This document shows, in pieces, positions 35,771 through 49,601 of a stretch of 64,000 nucleotides of DNA. The DNA is from Paracyclopina nana. Taxonomy: Eukaryota > Arthropoda > Copepoda > Cyclopoida > Cyclopettidae. The stretch covers positions 4,030,001-4,094,000 of the forward strand of contig JAGUCH010000005.1 of assembly GCA_019096065.1 (NCBI GenBank), read 5' to 3'. Made by a program: the position numbers and the translations under genes. The notes below the pieces were generated by a model. That model did no database searches, was not told the DNA's origin, and worked only from the letters and a program-made list of their open reading frames with translations. The number at the start of each line of letters is the position of its first letter. Within the stretch, counting starts at the first letter, position 1.

Positions 35771-38700
35771 TCATGTATTCTCAAGTATCATACAGTGCTA
35801 AAATGTTTCATGCAAATTGCTTCATACACAATATTTCATGTTCCAGCAAAACCGGATATGCAATGATAAATATGTATACGTATAGTCTTTATTTTCGGGC
35901 CCAGCCCAGTTGCAATTTTTTCCACAAATCTGTTGGTGAAAGCCTTGCCATGCTAACGATTATAGGGTACGTTTTATGCAAAACGTTCTCTGGCCTTGCT
36001 CGGACTTTTCCCTTGAAAAAGACTATTCAAAACACTCTGTCAGACGAAAATCGACGTAACCAAACAACGGAAGTCCTTCTAGATAAAGAAAGAGAAAGCC
36101 CCTGTTTACTTCGTACTGGTGCAAACAAAACCAGCTTTTTACGACGTGTATTCGCAGCCTATTTTACGACTTGTTGTCTTTCTTGCCTCGTGCTAGCTGC
36201 TTACTCTTCTTTTTTATATTTTTTTGATTGTTCCAGCCCAACTGAGAAAAAAGAGGGAATTATTGCATAACCTGGTTCATAACAAGAAAAAGCAATGGTT
36301 GCTAGAGGGAAAAACAAGGTGCAATCAGCTTGCAGTCATTTGTTCAACACGTGCAATATGGACACTCGTTCGAGTCCTCGTTTTTCCAAAATTATAGCCT
36401 TTAAGATAATATGACAATTGTTAATAATTAATGCCGAAACAGCCATCAATCTCTAGAAGCATTCATTTCAGGTGGTGCACTCGGTATTAGCTGAATCTTA
36501 GCCAAAGCGAAAGTGATATCCCTAGACTTTTCAAGATTTATGATATTGGCTACTATGCTATTCTCAGCATGAAGAGCTCAAAAGGAGTAATTGGCCAATC
36601 AGGTCGTGTGGCCATTCTTTGGTTTATTATTTGCGTCGATGTCAGCTAGTTTTGTTTCAAAGTGATCAATAACCGCGATCTATTATGCGGTTGGTCAGTG
36701 TGCCACAATTTCTTTGCTCCCATGTCAAAGAATGAGGAAAATCATTTTGTCACCCATTCATCACTGGATTGTCAATTGGATTTTGATTGAAAGCTCGTAG
36801 CCGCTTAGCTACGGCTGCACAAGAAGGGCTTCTAAAAAAAGCTGTCGACACTTATTCTCATAAAGAAAAAAGGGTTGCCACTTTTTATTATATGTCAGGC
36901 CAGGAGAGAAAAAAGTGTCAAATCCAGGCTTGACTTTTACCCTTGCTCCGTGTTCTCAGTTGGGATCGGAGGAGAAAAAAAGAATTTTCCATCTGGACTG
37001 TATCTGGAACTCAGATTCTTTTCTTTCACCGCTAATTCGACGCATAGCCCAAAGCCCAAAGTGCTGCATCACTCAATTTGGAATCTCGAGGCGTTTTAGA
37101 ACTAAAAATACGTATGTCATGCAGACACCTTCTGTATCACCCGTGAAATCGACCTGACTACATCGACCTACAAGCATATACTCCAAAGTAGCTTTCCTAG
37201 CATGGAAAAATGCATCTTATAATTGTACACGGCCTTTGGCCTCTAATTTCATAGGAGGATTGCAAAAAAATCCAAAAGCAACAATTGAAGTCAACTTAGC
37301 TTTGTTTGTTGTGCAAAAGAGAGCAAATGATGCTTATCTCGATTTTCGTTCTTGTTTTGTCTGGTGAAAGTGAGAATTGTCTCACAGGAGCTCTTTGAAA
37401 AACTATTTGACGAGGTGCCAGATACATTCAAAAGTAAATTGCGAAGCTGCTTAGGAATTGAGGCCAAATTGCCCTCGCACGATGAATTGGCGAGATTCAT
37501 CTGCAACTTGCTTGACCTTCCCATCATCATTTATCATATATAATCATCTTGGCTACTATTTAAAATTGATTCATATTCAAGCAGATGTTCATTATTGATA
37601 TTTTCTGTAAGAAAATGTTTTTATCATATTTAACATATTTGATGGCTATTCTAGTGCGTACTGCACAACTCCATAAATGTCTCGTATGGTAATGATAAAT
37701 TATTTCTCTGCTGTCATATGTATCTCATTGAGTACATCTCTTTTCTTTCATACTCGAGGATTGACTGATGTAATATTAAGCTTTCTTAGACCAAGCAGAC
37801 TGAATAGGTATAGACTAGGAGTGTATGTAGTGCAGATAAGCATCGTGAGATTTTGCAGAAGGAGAAACGTGCCCGAGCATAGCAATAAAAATCGTAAGTT
37901 TGCTTTTCTACCGAATTCCTCGGAATCACTTCACTTATTAGCACCTGACGAATTTGGCGAGAAAGCAATTTGCAAAAAAAGAAAAAGGTCTTGCTCGCAC
38001 TTTCAATTATCGGCTAGGCAAAAAGTATTGGTGAAAGCTTTCTTATTGTTGCCGTCGAAGTCGAAGTGTGTTTACTTCAATATTAGTCCGTAGTAATGCA
38101 CTTATGCCTTATTTGCTTAGCGTCTCTTTTCATCTGTCCCGCTTTTAAAACACATCATCTATTATTATTTTTTGCTGCTTTCTCTCCACCCCTCAATTTG
38201 ACAATTGTAAAAATGTGAAATAATGCCTAGTTTAATGCGTTGATTTTTTTTCTGCTTGTCAATCAAATAACTTAATTGTGAATCTAGGTTATTTCTCTTT
38301 TTTCAAAGAGGTGGAATTTTTTGCTCTCAAAAATTGATGACTTTCTAGGGTTTCCGATGTTTTGTTGCTTCTTTTTAAGTATCCGGAGCGTCGTATTTCT
38401 TCCCAAAGAGTTCGATCATTCTGAGGATTTTCATGGCGAAATTCAATGAAGGCAGCTTTCTAAATTCAAATGACTCAATTGCTGTCTGAACAATAAAAAA
38501 GGTTGCACTTTTGTTGAAAGATGGCAGGCAAAGCAGGCAATTCGCTGCAAACTTTTCTCATTTGCTCGCCGTTTCGGGATTAAAATAATTAACTATTCAT
38601 GAAACCCCATGCAGTCGTCTTACCTGGGATAGCAACTTTTCAGGTCCTTTCTAATCTGTATTGGCAATACTTTTTTTCGCTAATGGCATAGCAAAGACCA

Positions 38701-41173
38701 TTTTCTTCCGAAGTTGACAACTCTTTTTTATATCCCACTTATGACTTTGGTGGCTAAGAAATGGTGACTGCTTTTGTAGTTCGTTCGAGAGCTCTTAACT
38801 TCGACGGAGGCGGCTTTCCAGAGCGCGCTCGCGCTCCCCAGTACAGTCAAACTATCTTGTTTAATTTCACTTTCCCTGCTATTTTAGATCAGACCTGAAG
38901 CGATAGGAAGTGCGTTACAAAAAAAGAGACAATTGTATACTTTTAGTGATACTTTGTTTGTATTCGTTAATCACAATTTACTTTCTGATGGCTCGAATTT
39001 AAAGTTAAATGACCAAGAGAAGTTGCATACAAGGACCTATAATAAATTATTTTCTAGATCAGACATAATAAATCAAAAGCCTATTGACTCATCAATGAAG
39101 ATGTTATGGCAAGTTGTAAATTAGCCATCGTGCTTTTCGTTCATTGAATGGATCGATGTTCTTCTTGGCATGAAACGCATTGCATCACAGCCATATTTAC
39201 GCACCAAAGCTGTATCAATTGTGATTAGCATCATTACTGGCTCATCCGATTTCCTGGAAGCCATTCCATGCGTAGTTGGTACTTTTCGCTACGCTGCTCA
39301 GCGTCACTGACTGAAATCATTCCCACGATCTTCGTGCATTTTGCTGCCCACGAAAATTGGTATTTTCATGGGTAATGGCCATACTGAAGTATATTAATAA
39401 AGCCAGCGTCTTTATTGAGCCTCATATGGATATGCAACCGTTAATGATGCATCTCCCTTATACCTCCCATGGGCATGTCTAGAATTTATGATGGACAATT
39501 TATCATCATGGATGAAGCATTGTCCGAAAATTGACTCCGTGAGGATAATCTGCCGCAAAAGCGCTCTGCACTAGTTATAGCTATTTGACTTTGGTAAAAG
39601 GTGCAAGCTTTCACCCTTCACAGCTTGTGCTATTAGCCGATCAATGTGCATGACAAAAAGGTCAGGTTTTTTGGCAAGATATTATCATGCTGCCATTGTT
39701 TCCCAAGGCCACCACCGCAGAACCACTCTCTCTCTCTCTATTTTCTAGGTGCTGTGCAGGGTATTGTGTTTACCCTAGAGGTGCCATATCTTGTGCATTG
39801 GAATTCTTTACAAATTAATGCAGTAGCTTTGTCCTCCCAAGCTGACTGTCATTTCTGTCGATTAAGAGGCTACCTGAGACGTCGGCATTTTAAACAACCT
39901 TTTTTTGCATTGGTATTCCTGTACTTTTTAAATTAGTTAATAATAATTCAATCATTAAACTAGGCATACTATGATTGATGCCTCTTTTTAAAATAAAAAG
40001 AAGCTAGAAAGCCATCCTATGTGATCGTACTATTGAGGTCACAAAAGGTGCCTTTATGCACGATGCATTCAAGACAAAAAGGCTGTAATAATAATGCCCT
40101 GCCTTAATTAGAACACTAATTATATCATTCTCTCTTTTTGTCTAGGATGGCTTTGCTGTCTAGAAGACAGAAAATATTTCCCTGTTTTGTCTTTTCTTTT
40201 GGAAAAGAAATGTTAGACATACTGCATAAGCTTTGCGTATAGTGGTACAAATTGGCAACAGAAACTCTGGCCTTTGTATTTACAACTACCAAGATTGGCT
40301 TAATGCCTTATTTCTTCGACCCAATATGCAGCACATACTAAACTCTCAGCAATGAAAAATGTACAATTTTAAGCTATGAAATACAAAAAAATATGGCTGT
40401 ACATTATCTCAGAGGCCGTTAATTTACGTTGTCTTCCTATTGTTTATCACTTTTGATAATAAGATAAATTAACGTTTTTGCTAGCTGATATGTAATGTTC
40501 TTTCCAAGAAATGGTTTCATTGGCGTTCTCTGAAAAAAACGTGGAATTTTTCGAAATCAGTTAAAAATGGTTGCTGCCATATTTTGACTTGAACCAATCT
40601 GTGGAAATGGTTGAACAGCAAAATGCATCAACTCTGAAAGATGATATGAGCATTATGAGAATACGAATGAAAATTAATTTTATCCGCATAAGATTAGGGA
40701 CATGGCCCAATACCGATTTTTTAATCGGAGTTCATCTTCAATGTATAAATGGCATTTTTTAGATTGCTCTACATCATTAGTTGGCACTAAAATTAAATAT
40801 GAATAAAAGGCCACGAATGCCTCTCCCCTTTCAATAAACTACAATAGAGCTATGTATTTCCTGCTCTATTGACCCTTTACATCTCATATCTCATTATCTG
40901 AATGACGAAGCTAATCCCCTCAAAGGAAAACTTTGAGACTGAAAAGATCCCACTGTAATTGCTGTCTTGTTCACCAAATCAAACAATACGGAACTTTCAT
41001 GTCATTTCAGAAGTTCGTCCAAGCGTAAAAAAAGAGATACCAATTCATTTTAGAAAGCCAGAAATAAATGTGGAAAGTTGCGTGATAATACTAAAATGTT
41101 GCGCATTACAAAAATAAGGAAAAATAACTTGCAATTTCGTAGGTTATCACTCGGGGGCACACGGCTATTCAAT

Positions 41174-41325
41174 ATAGGATTATACACCTCTAGGCTGGAG
41201 GATAACACGAATTATTTTTTAGTGTCAAGTGACAGATCACGAGTGAGCGGAGCGAACGAGTGATTGTTACGAGACACTAAAAAATAATGAGTGTTATCCG
41301 ACAGCCTAGAGGTGTATAATCCTAT
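41174..41325. repeat. Near-perfect palindrome with 53-bp arms
   Basis: The left arm (41174-41226) begins ATAGGATTATACACCTCTAG and the right arm (41273-41325) ends with its reverse complement. 49 of 53 positions pair, and the mismatches are two GA dinucleotides present on the same strand in both arms. The 46-nt loop contains GAGTGAGCGGAGCGAACGAG, which is more GC-rich than its surroundings. A transcript would form a long hairpin. The likeliest origin is a foldback/MITE element, with a hairpin RNA precursor as the alternative. Confidence 0.85.
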
Positions 41326-41863
41326 TACTATTAGCTACCCCCAACATTTCAAGCATTGCTAAAATTTAATTTTTTAAAGCTTTTTTGGCGCCTCAATTTT
41401 GCCAGAGATGCCTTAAATTTTGCGGTCCGGTTTATCACAGACAGTGAGTGCGAGCTCATCAAAGTTGACCCAGTGGTCTAGCCTGCACCAGCTGGGCGCG
41501 CTCCAGTATCTTTGTGCCGCGCCGGCCCGTGTCCGGCCCGTCCGGCGAATTATTTGCGGAGCTCGCGGCTAGTCGCAATGTCACCTAGCTCTAAAAAAGC
41601 TCCTTAAAATCATATGATTCGTTGGCTCAGAGGTAGAGCATTGGCGCACTGTACTGGCGACCAGAGTTCGATTCTCGGTGGAGCCTCGCTTTTTTTTCTA
41701 TTTCAGTCATATGAAATAGATGGCGCAAGGATCAAGCAATGTATGATCCATTATCCACTTGTAGATGGATAATGATCATTATCCTCCTCTGAGTCAAAGA
41801 GCATCATGGAAATTATGTGTCTGGAACTTATGTACTGCTCAGCCGACTCAGCTAATAGTAATA
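41323..41863. mobile_element. Candidate non-autonomous element with 14-bp inverted ends
   Basis: TATTACTATTAGCT at 41323-41336 recurs as its exact reverse complement at 41850-41863. Between them lie a GC-rich patch (about 41500-41570, rich in GGCCCG and GCGCG) and a tRNA-like sequence. The left end abuts the palindrome at 41174-41325, so the two may be one compound element. No transposase frame and no clear target-site duplication are visible, so this stays a candidate. Confidence 0.4.
41615..41697 (+). other. tRNA-like (SINE-head or pseudo-tRNA) sequence
   Basis: A Pol III A-box (TGGCTCAGAGG, 41623-41633) and B-box (GTTCGATTC, 41666-41674) are correctly spaced and followed by eight T residues at 41690-41697. 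A D-stem (GCTC/GAGC) and most of a T-stem form, but the acceptor and anticodon stems do not, so it is not a normal tRNA gene. It could be a tRNA-derived SINE head. Confidence 0.55.
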
Positions 41864-42364
41864 TTCAATATCATTGTTCGGTCACGTTTATTTCGTTTTT
41901 ATGAATTTGAATGATAAAATGAGGGAAACATGGCGTTGATTCATCTGAATTGCAGATTGGTCCTTACTTTTGAAGGGAGCAAAAGCCATTGAGGACGGTA
42001 TCATTTTGGTCCTTCAAGTTATATTAGTGGTAGGTTTATATGTATGTTATATCACATCTTATTGACGATTGCAACTCTTCTACTAAAGCAGAGTCGTAAA
42101 ATGTTTGTGAACTCAGCATAATAATTCTAGTCATGAAATTAGCTTTTTAACTACTCTATTTGAACTATTAACTGCCAATAGGCAATGTCCTCTAAGTAAG
42201 TACTATATGTACAGGTGTACTTTAGAATGCATGAACTAATTGAAAGACATTTGTTGAAAAAAACTAGCAAGTATGCTACAATTTTTTTAAACTTTTGCAA
42301 CTTGATTGGGTCTACTGAAATCTCTATGATGAGATCAATTGGACACTTGAAATGGAAAGAGTTA

Positions 42365-44595
<2,231 letters not shown>

Positions 44596-46900
44596 GGTAT
44601 CACTAGTGCACTAGAAGGCAAAATTGCAGATTAGCCTGTGCCAATGCACTGTAATTGCCAAAAAGCATAATTTTTGTTAGGCGCTCCAAATGCTTGCTGA
44701 GGCTACCAAGATCCAAGCTAAAACTACTTTAATCAACTGAAGTAGTTGTAGTGCAGCCCCTCTAGTTGATGAGGCTAAGCTTCTTGTTATTTTTCCACTT
44801 TATATAATGCTCTCACAGATCTTTACGGCCGTTGGGTACCTGACATCCGTAATACTTTCCACTAAAACCATACAGATGCGCATTCGGCGTAGTAGCACTA
44901 AAATTAACCATCGATCAAGTTCATTTTAGAATGTTTTTTTTTTAATCCAATTATTTTTCAAATATCCAAGGCCGCTATAGTACTACGATACCTCTCTTAA
45001 TTATCCTTGGGAAATTACTAACTCTATGTATGTGGTGGTGGCGGACAAATGAATATGCGCTTGCAAATGTTTGACTTTCATGCATAGCAAATGCTTCCAA
45101 CTAAAGCTTCAAACTAATCAATGAGCTTTTAAATGCAATACTTTCAACTGGCGGAATATGTAATTTAGAGGGACACCGTCAAAATATGTTGTTGTCGTCT
45201 TCTCTTCATGGTTTTTTTTTTGCCTAAAAAGGATGGCAAACAAAAAACAAATCTTTGCCAGTCTCTGGTTTTGGTAGCAGCCAAATATTGCTGCTGTCGC
45301 GTTGTAATTTGTAAAACACATTTGTATCACCGATTTTTTGCATAATCCCTCACGTTTTCAGAAAGCCTTTTGCAGAAAAGTAAGTAAATGCGGATACCTC
45401 TGATGATACTACGCGTTAGAGCGCAACTAGGTGGCATTGAAGTCACTTACTGTTTTGAGTAATTATGCCCTATGATTGAATACAACTACGTATGTGGACA
45501 GCTCTAACCTAAGAGAAGGTTAAATACGAACTAAAAAGTTGGCTAGCTGCGCTCACTCGCATTGTTATTATCTAGTGTGTGTATAAAAATCCAGGTAGCC
45601 TCACAAACCCATATTAAAGTGCGGTGAAGAAGACTTTCTAGTGCTCTTTGTATTCGGACAAATCCAACCCTCCCACTCGAAATACAGCGACAATGGCCCA
45701 TCCACAAATATCCGATAATTTTGATGCGACAACTCATTCACGTTTATAGAAGCCAAGCCATCTGAAGGCCCTTTAATGGTTTAATCTAAAAAAGAATTCC
45801 CCGATACTTGAAGAATAGACATGTATGGTTTTTTATTTGTAACTTTGTTTTGACAATGGTCAGGTTTCGAAGCATTACGGTGAGTTGTCGCTTGGTGAGC
45901 GAGCTGTCGCAGTACCTGTGGCGCGAGGATTCTCGATCCTTGTGGTTGAGTGAAAAAGAGACATGTGAGAGAAAGCCAAACGCGTTTATTCAGCGGGCGG
46001 AGAGTGTGACCAATGGGTAATGCATGCATGTATACACAACTGCTATAAGCATTTAGAAAGCAACACCCAACGCAATTTCCAAAGAAGTAGTTTTAGACAA
46101 TTATTCTTCTTTTTATTCATACTCAAAGGGTATTTTCACCATTTTCTGATGATTGCAGCTTTCTATTAAAATCGACTTGGATAGGCTGATGCAAAAAAAG
46201 GAGCATATTTTTATGACGTCAGTTTTAGGCAATCATTTGTCGTCTACTTGAAGCCCTTCAAGCTTTGATCATGGCTCTTTTTTTAATTGATAAAAGGTGG
46301 TTGCGCAACCCGACCATTTTGTTCACGTATGGTTATTATTCATCTAGTTTATGGGTAGAAACGCTTAAATATTTAATGAAGCCTTTCTGCTTCGGACGCT
46401 TATTCATATCGTTCCTTCTGGCACAACGTACAATCACCGCCATTTCAGCTATCGACTCTCAAATACTTTTAAAAGTGCTTAGCGTTGAAAAGGTTTTTTT
46501 CCATTATGTAAATTGAGTGCTTTTTAAAAAAGGGAAGCGGCAAGTCAACGCAAGCTGGCATTTGAAAGCAATATTCGATGAGTGCGCAGGTAAAATAGCA
46601 TTTTTCAAAACGATATTTTTGACATTGTTTCTCTGGATCGTTCATGTTTGCTTTCTTTCCTGCAGCTGTGAAACAGGTCAAACTCGCTTTTAGGGTGATC
46701 AAAATTAATGGCTTTCCGTCAGAATTATTGATGGCAGTCGTATCGCACAAAAAATCACTCTTCTACGAAGCAAGGATACTTTCTACCAAGTGAAAGTCAA
46801 AAGTTTGATCATTTTGTAGAAAATTATTGGGTTTTTTAAGATCGCATGCTATTTTTGAGTCTAGCTCAGCTCAAAACTTAATCCAGATAGCAGTCAACAA
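44596..46900. other. Intergenic region between divergent FOXJ1 and ZDHHC17
   Basis: About 2.3 kb, AT-rich. It should hold the promoters of both genes. The short frames here have no recognisable domain and no supporting splice sites. Confidence 0.45.
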
Positions 46901-49583
46901 ATGTTTTCAATGGCATCTATGGTGAAAAATGATTTGAAATCTCCCGCCGGAGTGGTCGGACAGGTATGAAGAAGCAGTAACTTATTTTTGAGGCATTTAT
47001 TTTTTTATTTGCACGCCTTTAACACACTAAGAATGGCCAATAGACATCAATTATTTGTTGCAATATTTCGATTTACAATCTAATTTCTCACATGCTTGCA
47101 ATATGAGAAAATTAAGAAAAAGGTGGCAGTTAGTTATCAAATTTTTTATCGCTATTTGGGGTAGTATTCGATCCTTTTTATTATTATGTCAATATTAGCT
47201 ATTGAGTCAGTTCCGCAAATTCATTGGGGGAAAAACACCTATTTTGAATCAGAGTTTATCTTTGCAGAATGCCTCTGAATTGACCATGGCTGCGGAGAAC
47301 TGTGTAAAAGTCACCAATCCCAGCCTTTATTGTGTTGACACCAACGACTCGTTCTCCAATCCGGATTTCGTGCCCATCAATGAAGAACCGGTGAAGGAGA
47401 ACAAAGCAGCAAAGCCGAGCACCGATGAATCAACATTTGACATCGTCAAGGCTACGCAGTATGGAGCTCTGCAGAGGGTGGAACATTTGCTAAATGTTGA
47501 AAAAGTCGATGTGAACACGAGGGATGCGGAAAATGTCACTCTTCTGCATTGGGCGGCCATCAACAATAGGCTGGAGATTAGCAAGCTTTATCTGTCCAAA
47601 GGAGCCGACGTGGACGCCATCGGTGGCGAGCTGAGGTCAACTCCACTCCATTGGGCAGTCAGACAAGGCAAGCATTGCTATCTTCGATTTTCTGAATTGC
47701 ATTTATTTTTTAAATCTACTTGTAGGGCATTTTCAAATGACTATGCTTTTGATGCAACACGGAGCAGATCCGAATATCAAGGACGGGGAAGGCTGCTCCG
47801 GACTCCATTTGGCTGCCCAATTTGGTCACACTGCCATTGTGGCCTACCTGGTGGCCAAATGTTGCCATATCAACGACACTGATAGCAATGGAATGACTGC
47901 ACTCATGTGGGCTTGCTTTAAAACCACCCATGGCTTGGACCCAACCAGGATGCTGCTTACACTGGGTGCGTCCACGTCAATGAGAGATAACCTGCATGGC
48001 AATACTCCACTGCATTGGGCTTTATTGTCTAGAAACCTTCATGCTGTTACCATGTTGGTGACAAAATCGAACGCAGACATTCTTGCAGTCAACTTACAAG
48101 GTGATTTTTGTGCTCAATTCAAATGAAGTCATTCAAATGCAAAATTCTTTCGATAGGCTTGTCCTGCTTGGATTTGTTCAAAAATCACATGAAGAAAGCC
48201 CGAGAACAACGCATGTCAAAGGACAAGTCTGCTGCTCAAGCCGAGCTCATGTTTTATCCCAGAAAGGTGGCTGAAAAGTTTGAAGTCCATTTGCCTTCAG
48301 ATTGGATCACGGAAGGACACAAAGTCTCGCACGGGCCATCTAAATGCGTACCAATTTGCGTTTCTAGGTTTTTCGCCGACCCCAAAGTAATATCAATATT
48401 ACTCTTGAATTATTGAGCCTAAATTATTCATTACGCAATTACAGGTGAAGACTGTAGGTCTAGTATCACTGCCCTTCATTCTTTTCTGGGGATTTGGAAT
48501 GATCCTTCAAGTTGAGCTGGATTACTTAGTCAAACTTGGCCTATTCGTGGTGCTTTGGGTATACACAAATGTCATGAACCAGTTTGTTATCGACCGCGAA
48601 AAGATGTTTAGCATTTTACCATTAAGCATATACTTTGCTAACAAGTTCTACTTCTACGTCACATGGCTTGGATTTGTGACACCCCACGTTGACACCTTGA
48701 CCACTCTCATTTTCATTTGTCTCTCCGCATTACTGTGGTACAATTTTCTTAAAGCTTGGAGGGGTGATCCTGGCATCATCAAAACTTCTGAAGACCAAAG
48801 ATTCAGAGCCATTGTCGAACTTGCTGAGAGATCCAACGAGAAAAATCCCTTTGATCCCAAGTCTTTTTGCAGCACTTGTCTAGTTAGAAGGCCCTTGAGG
48901 TAAAAGAAATAGTTTTAGCATTCATTTAACTTTTCATGCATGCTTGGTTTTGCAGGTCGAAGCACTGTTCAATTTGCGATCGATGCGTTGCTAAATTTGA
49001 TCATCATTGCCCGTGGGTTGGAAATTGTGTTGGCTCTGGCAATCATCGGTACTTCATGGGATACTTGTTTTGTCTCTGCTTTTTGACTGGCATGATGACT
49101 TACGGCGCATACTCAGTGATTAGCGCCACTTGTGATATCAACTACCAAGGAGAATTCGGTCAATTCGGAAAGCTCTTTCACATGATAAAGTGCAGCCCTT
49201 GGGTGGCATGGGTTGGAGCCAATGCTGGATTTCACTGCATTTGGGTCTCCACCCTTACCATCTGTCAGGTTTATCAGGTAAAAGCTTAATTGATACACTT
49301 GAGTGAAAGCTTCAATTTCTACATTTTTCAGATTGTTTGCCTCGCGATGACTACAAACGAGAGGATGAATTTGTCCCGCTACAGCCATTTTCACACGAGT
49401 CGTCGTGGTCATTATTCGTCTCCGTTTGACCGAGGAATGTATCAAAACACTGTGGATTTTGCCCAATTTAGATGCTTTGGATTCCTCAGACCGAGGAAAG
49501 AAGATTGGACAAATCGTTTTCAAATGGATGAAAATGCAGACAATGCATCTGCTGACAAAGAACCTTTACTCAGAGTTGTGTGA
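46901..49583 (+). CDS. Hip14: Palmitoyltransferase ZDHHC17/HIP14 with ankyrin repeats
   Basis: Golgi and vesicle membrane enzyme that attaches palmitate to cysteines of synaptic and trafficking proteins. Exons: 46901-46963, 47268-47667, 47726-48100, 48157-48386, 48445-48899, 48956-49277, 49332-49583, about 698 aa. Ankyrin repeats occupy the N-terminal half ([43 protein letters not shown]). Several transmembrane helices then surround the Cys-rich domain with the catalytic DHHC at residues 523-526 ([15 protein letters not shown]). The conserved TTNERMN follows the last helix. Exon 47268-47667 ends in a GC donor (CAAG before GCAAGC). Exon 1 is inferred from phase and a good donor, so the first 21 residues are less certain. 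The stop is followed at once by AATAAA. Confidence 0.93.
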
Positions 49584-49589
49584 AATAAA
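49584..49589 (+). terminator. Poly(A) signal touching the ZDHHC17 stop codon
   Basis: AATAAA starts at the base after the TGA (49581-49583). Cleavage 10-30 nt downstream would fall within the last codons of the convergent channel gene. Confidence 0.65.
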
Positions 49590-49595
49590 GTAATA

Positions 49596-49601
49596 TTTAT
49601 T
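49596..49601 (-). terminator. Poly(A) signal overlapping the channel-gene stop codon
   Basis: On the minus strand AATAAA contains the TAA stop (49597-49599) of the receptor gene. Its cleavage site would lie inside or just beside the end of ZDHHC17 on the other strand. Confidence 0.6.

Larger units (their letters stand above)
31397..42364. other. Gene-poor 11-kb region
   Basis: No reading frame here looks coding. The longest (35749-36270, plus, 173 codons) starts in an (AC)n run and has no recognisable domain. What I can support is listed separately: microsatellites at 32045 and 35755, a MITE-like inverted repeat at 34862-35096, a strong palindrome at 41174-41325, and a repeat-bounded segment with a tRNA-like sequence at 41323-41863. 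The first few hundred bases must hold the chaoptin-like promoter and leader exon. Confidence 0.5.

Noticed and set aside
35749..36270. 173-codon open frame on the plus strand with a hydrophobic patch
   Set aside because: It starts within an (AC)n microsatellite, has no recognisable domain and no splice context.
41615..41697. Functional tRNA gene
   Set aside because: A- and B-boxes are present, but the acceptor and anticodon stems do not pair, so it is kept only as tRNA-like.
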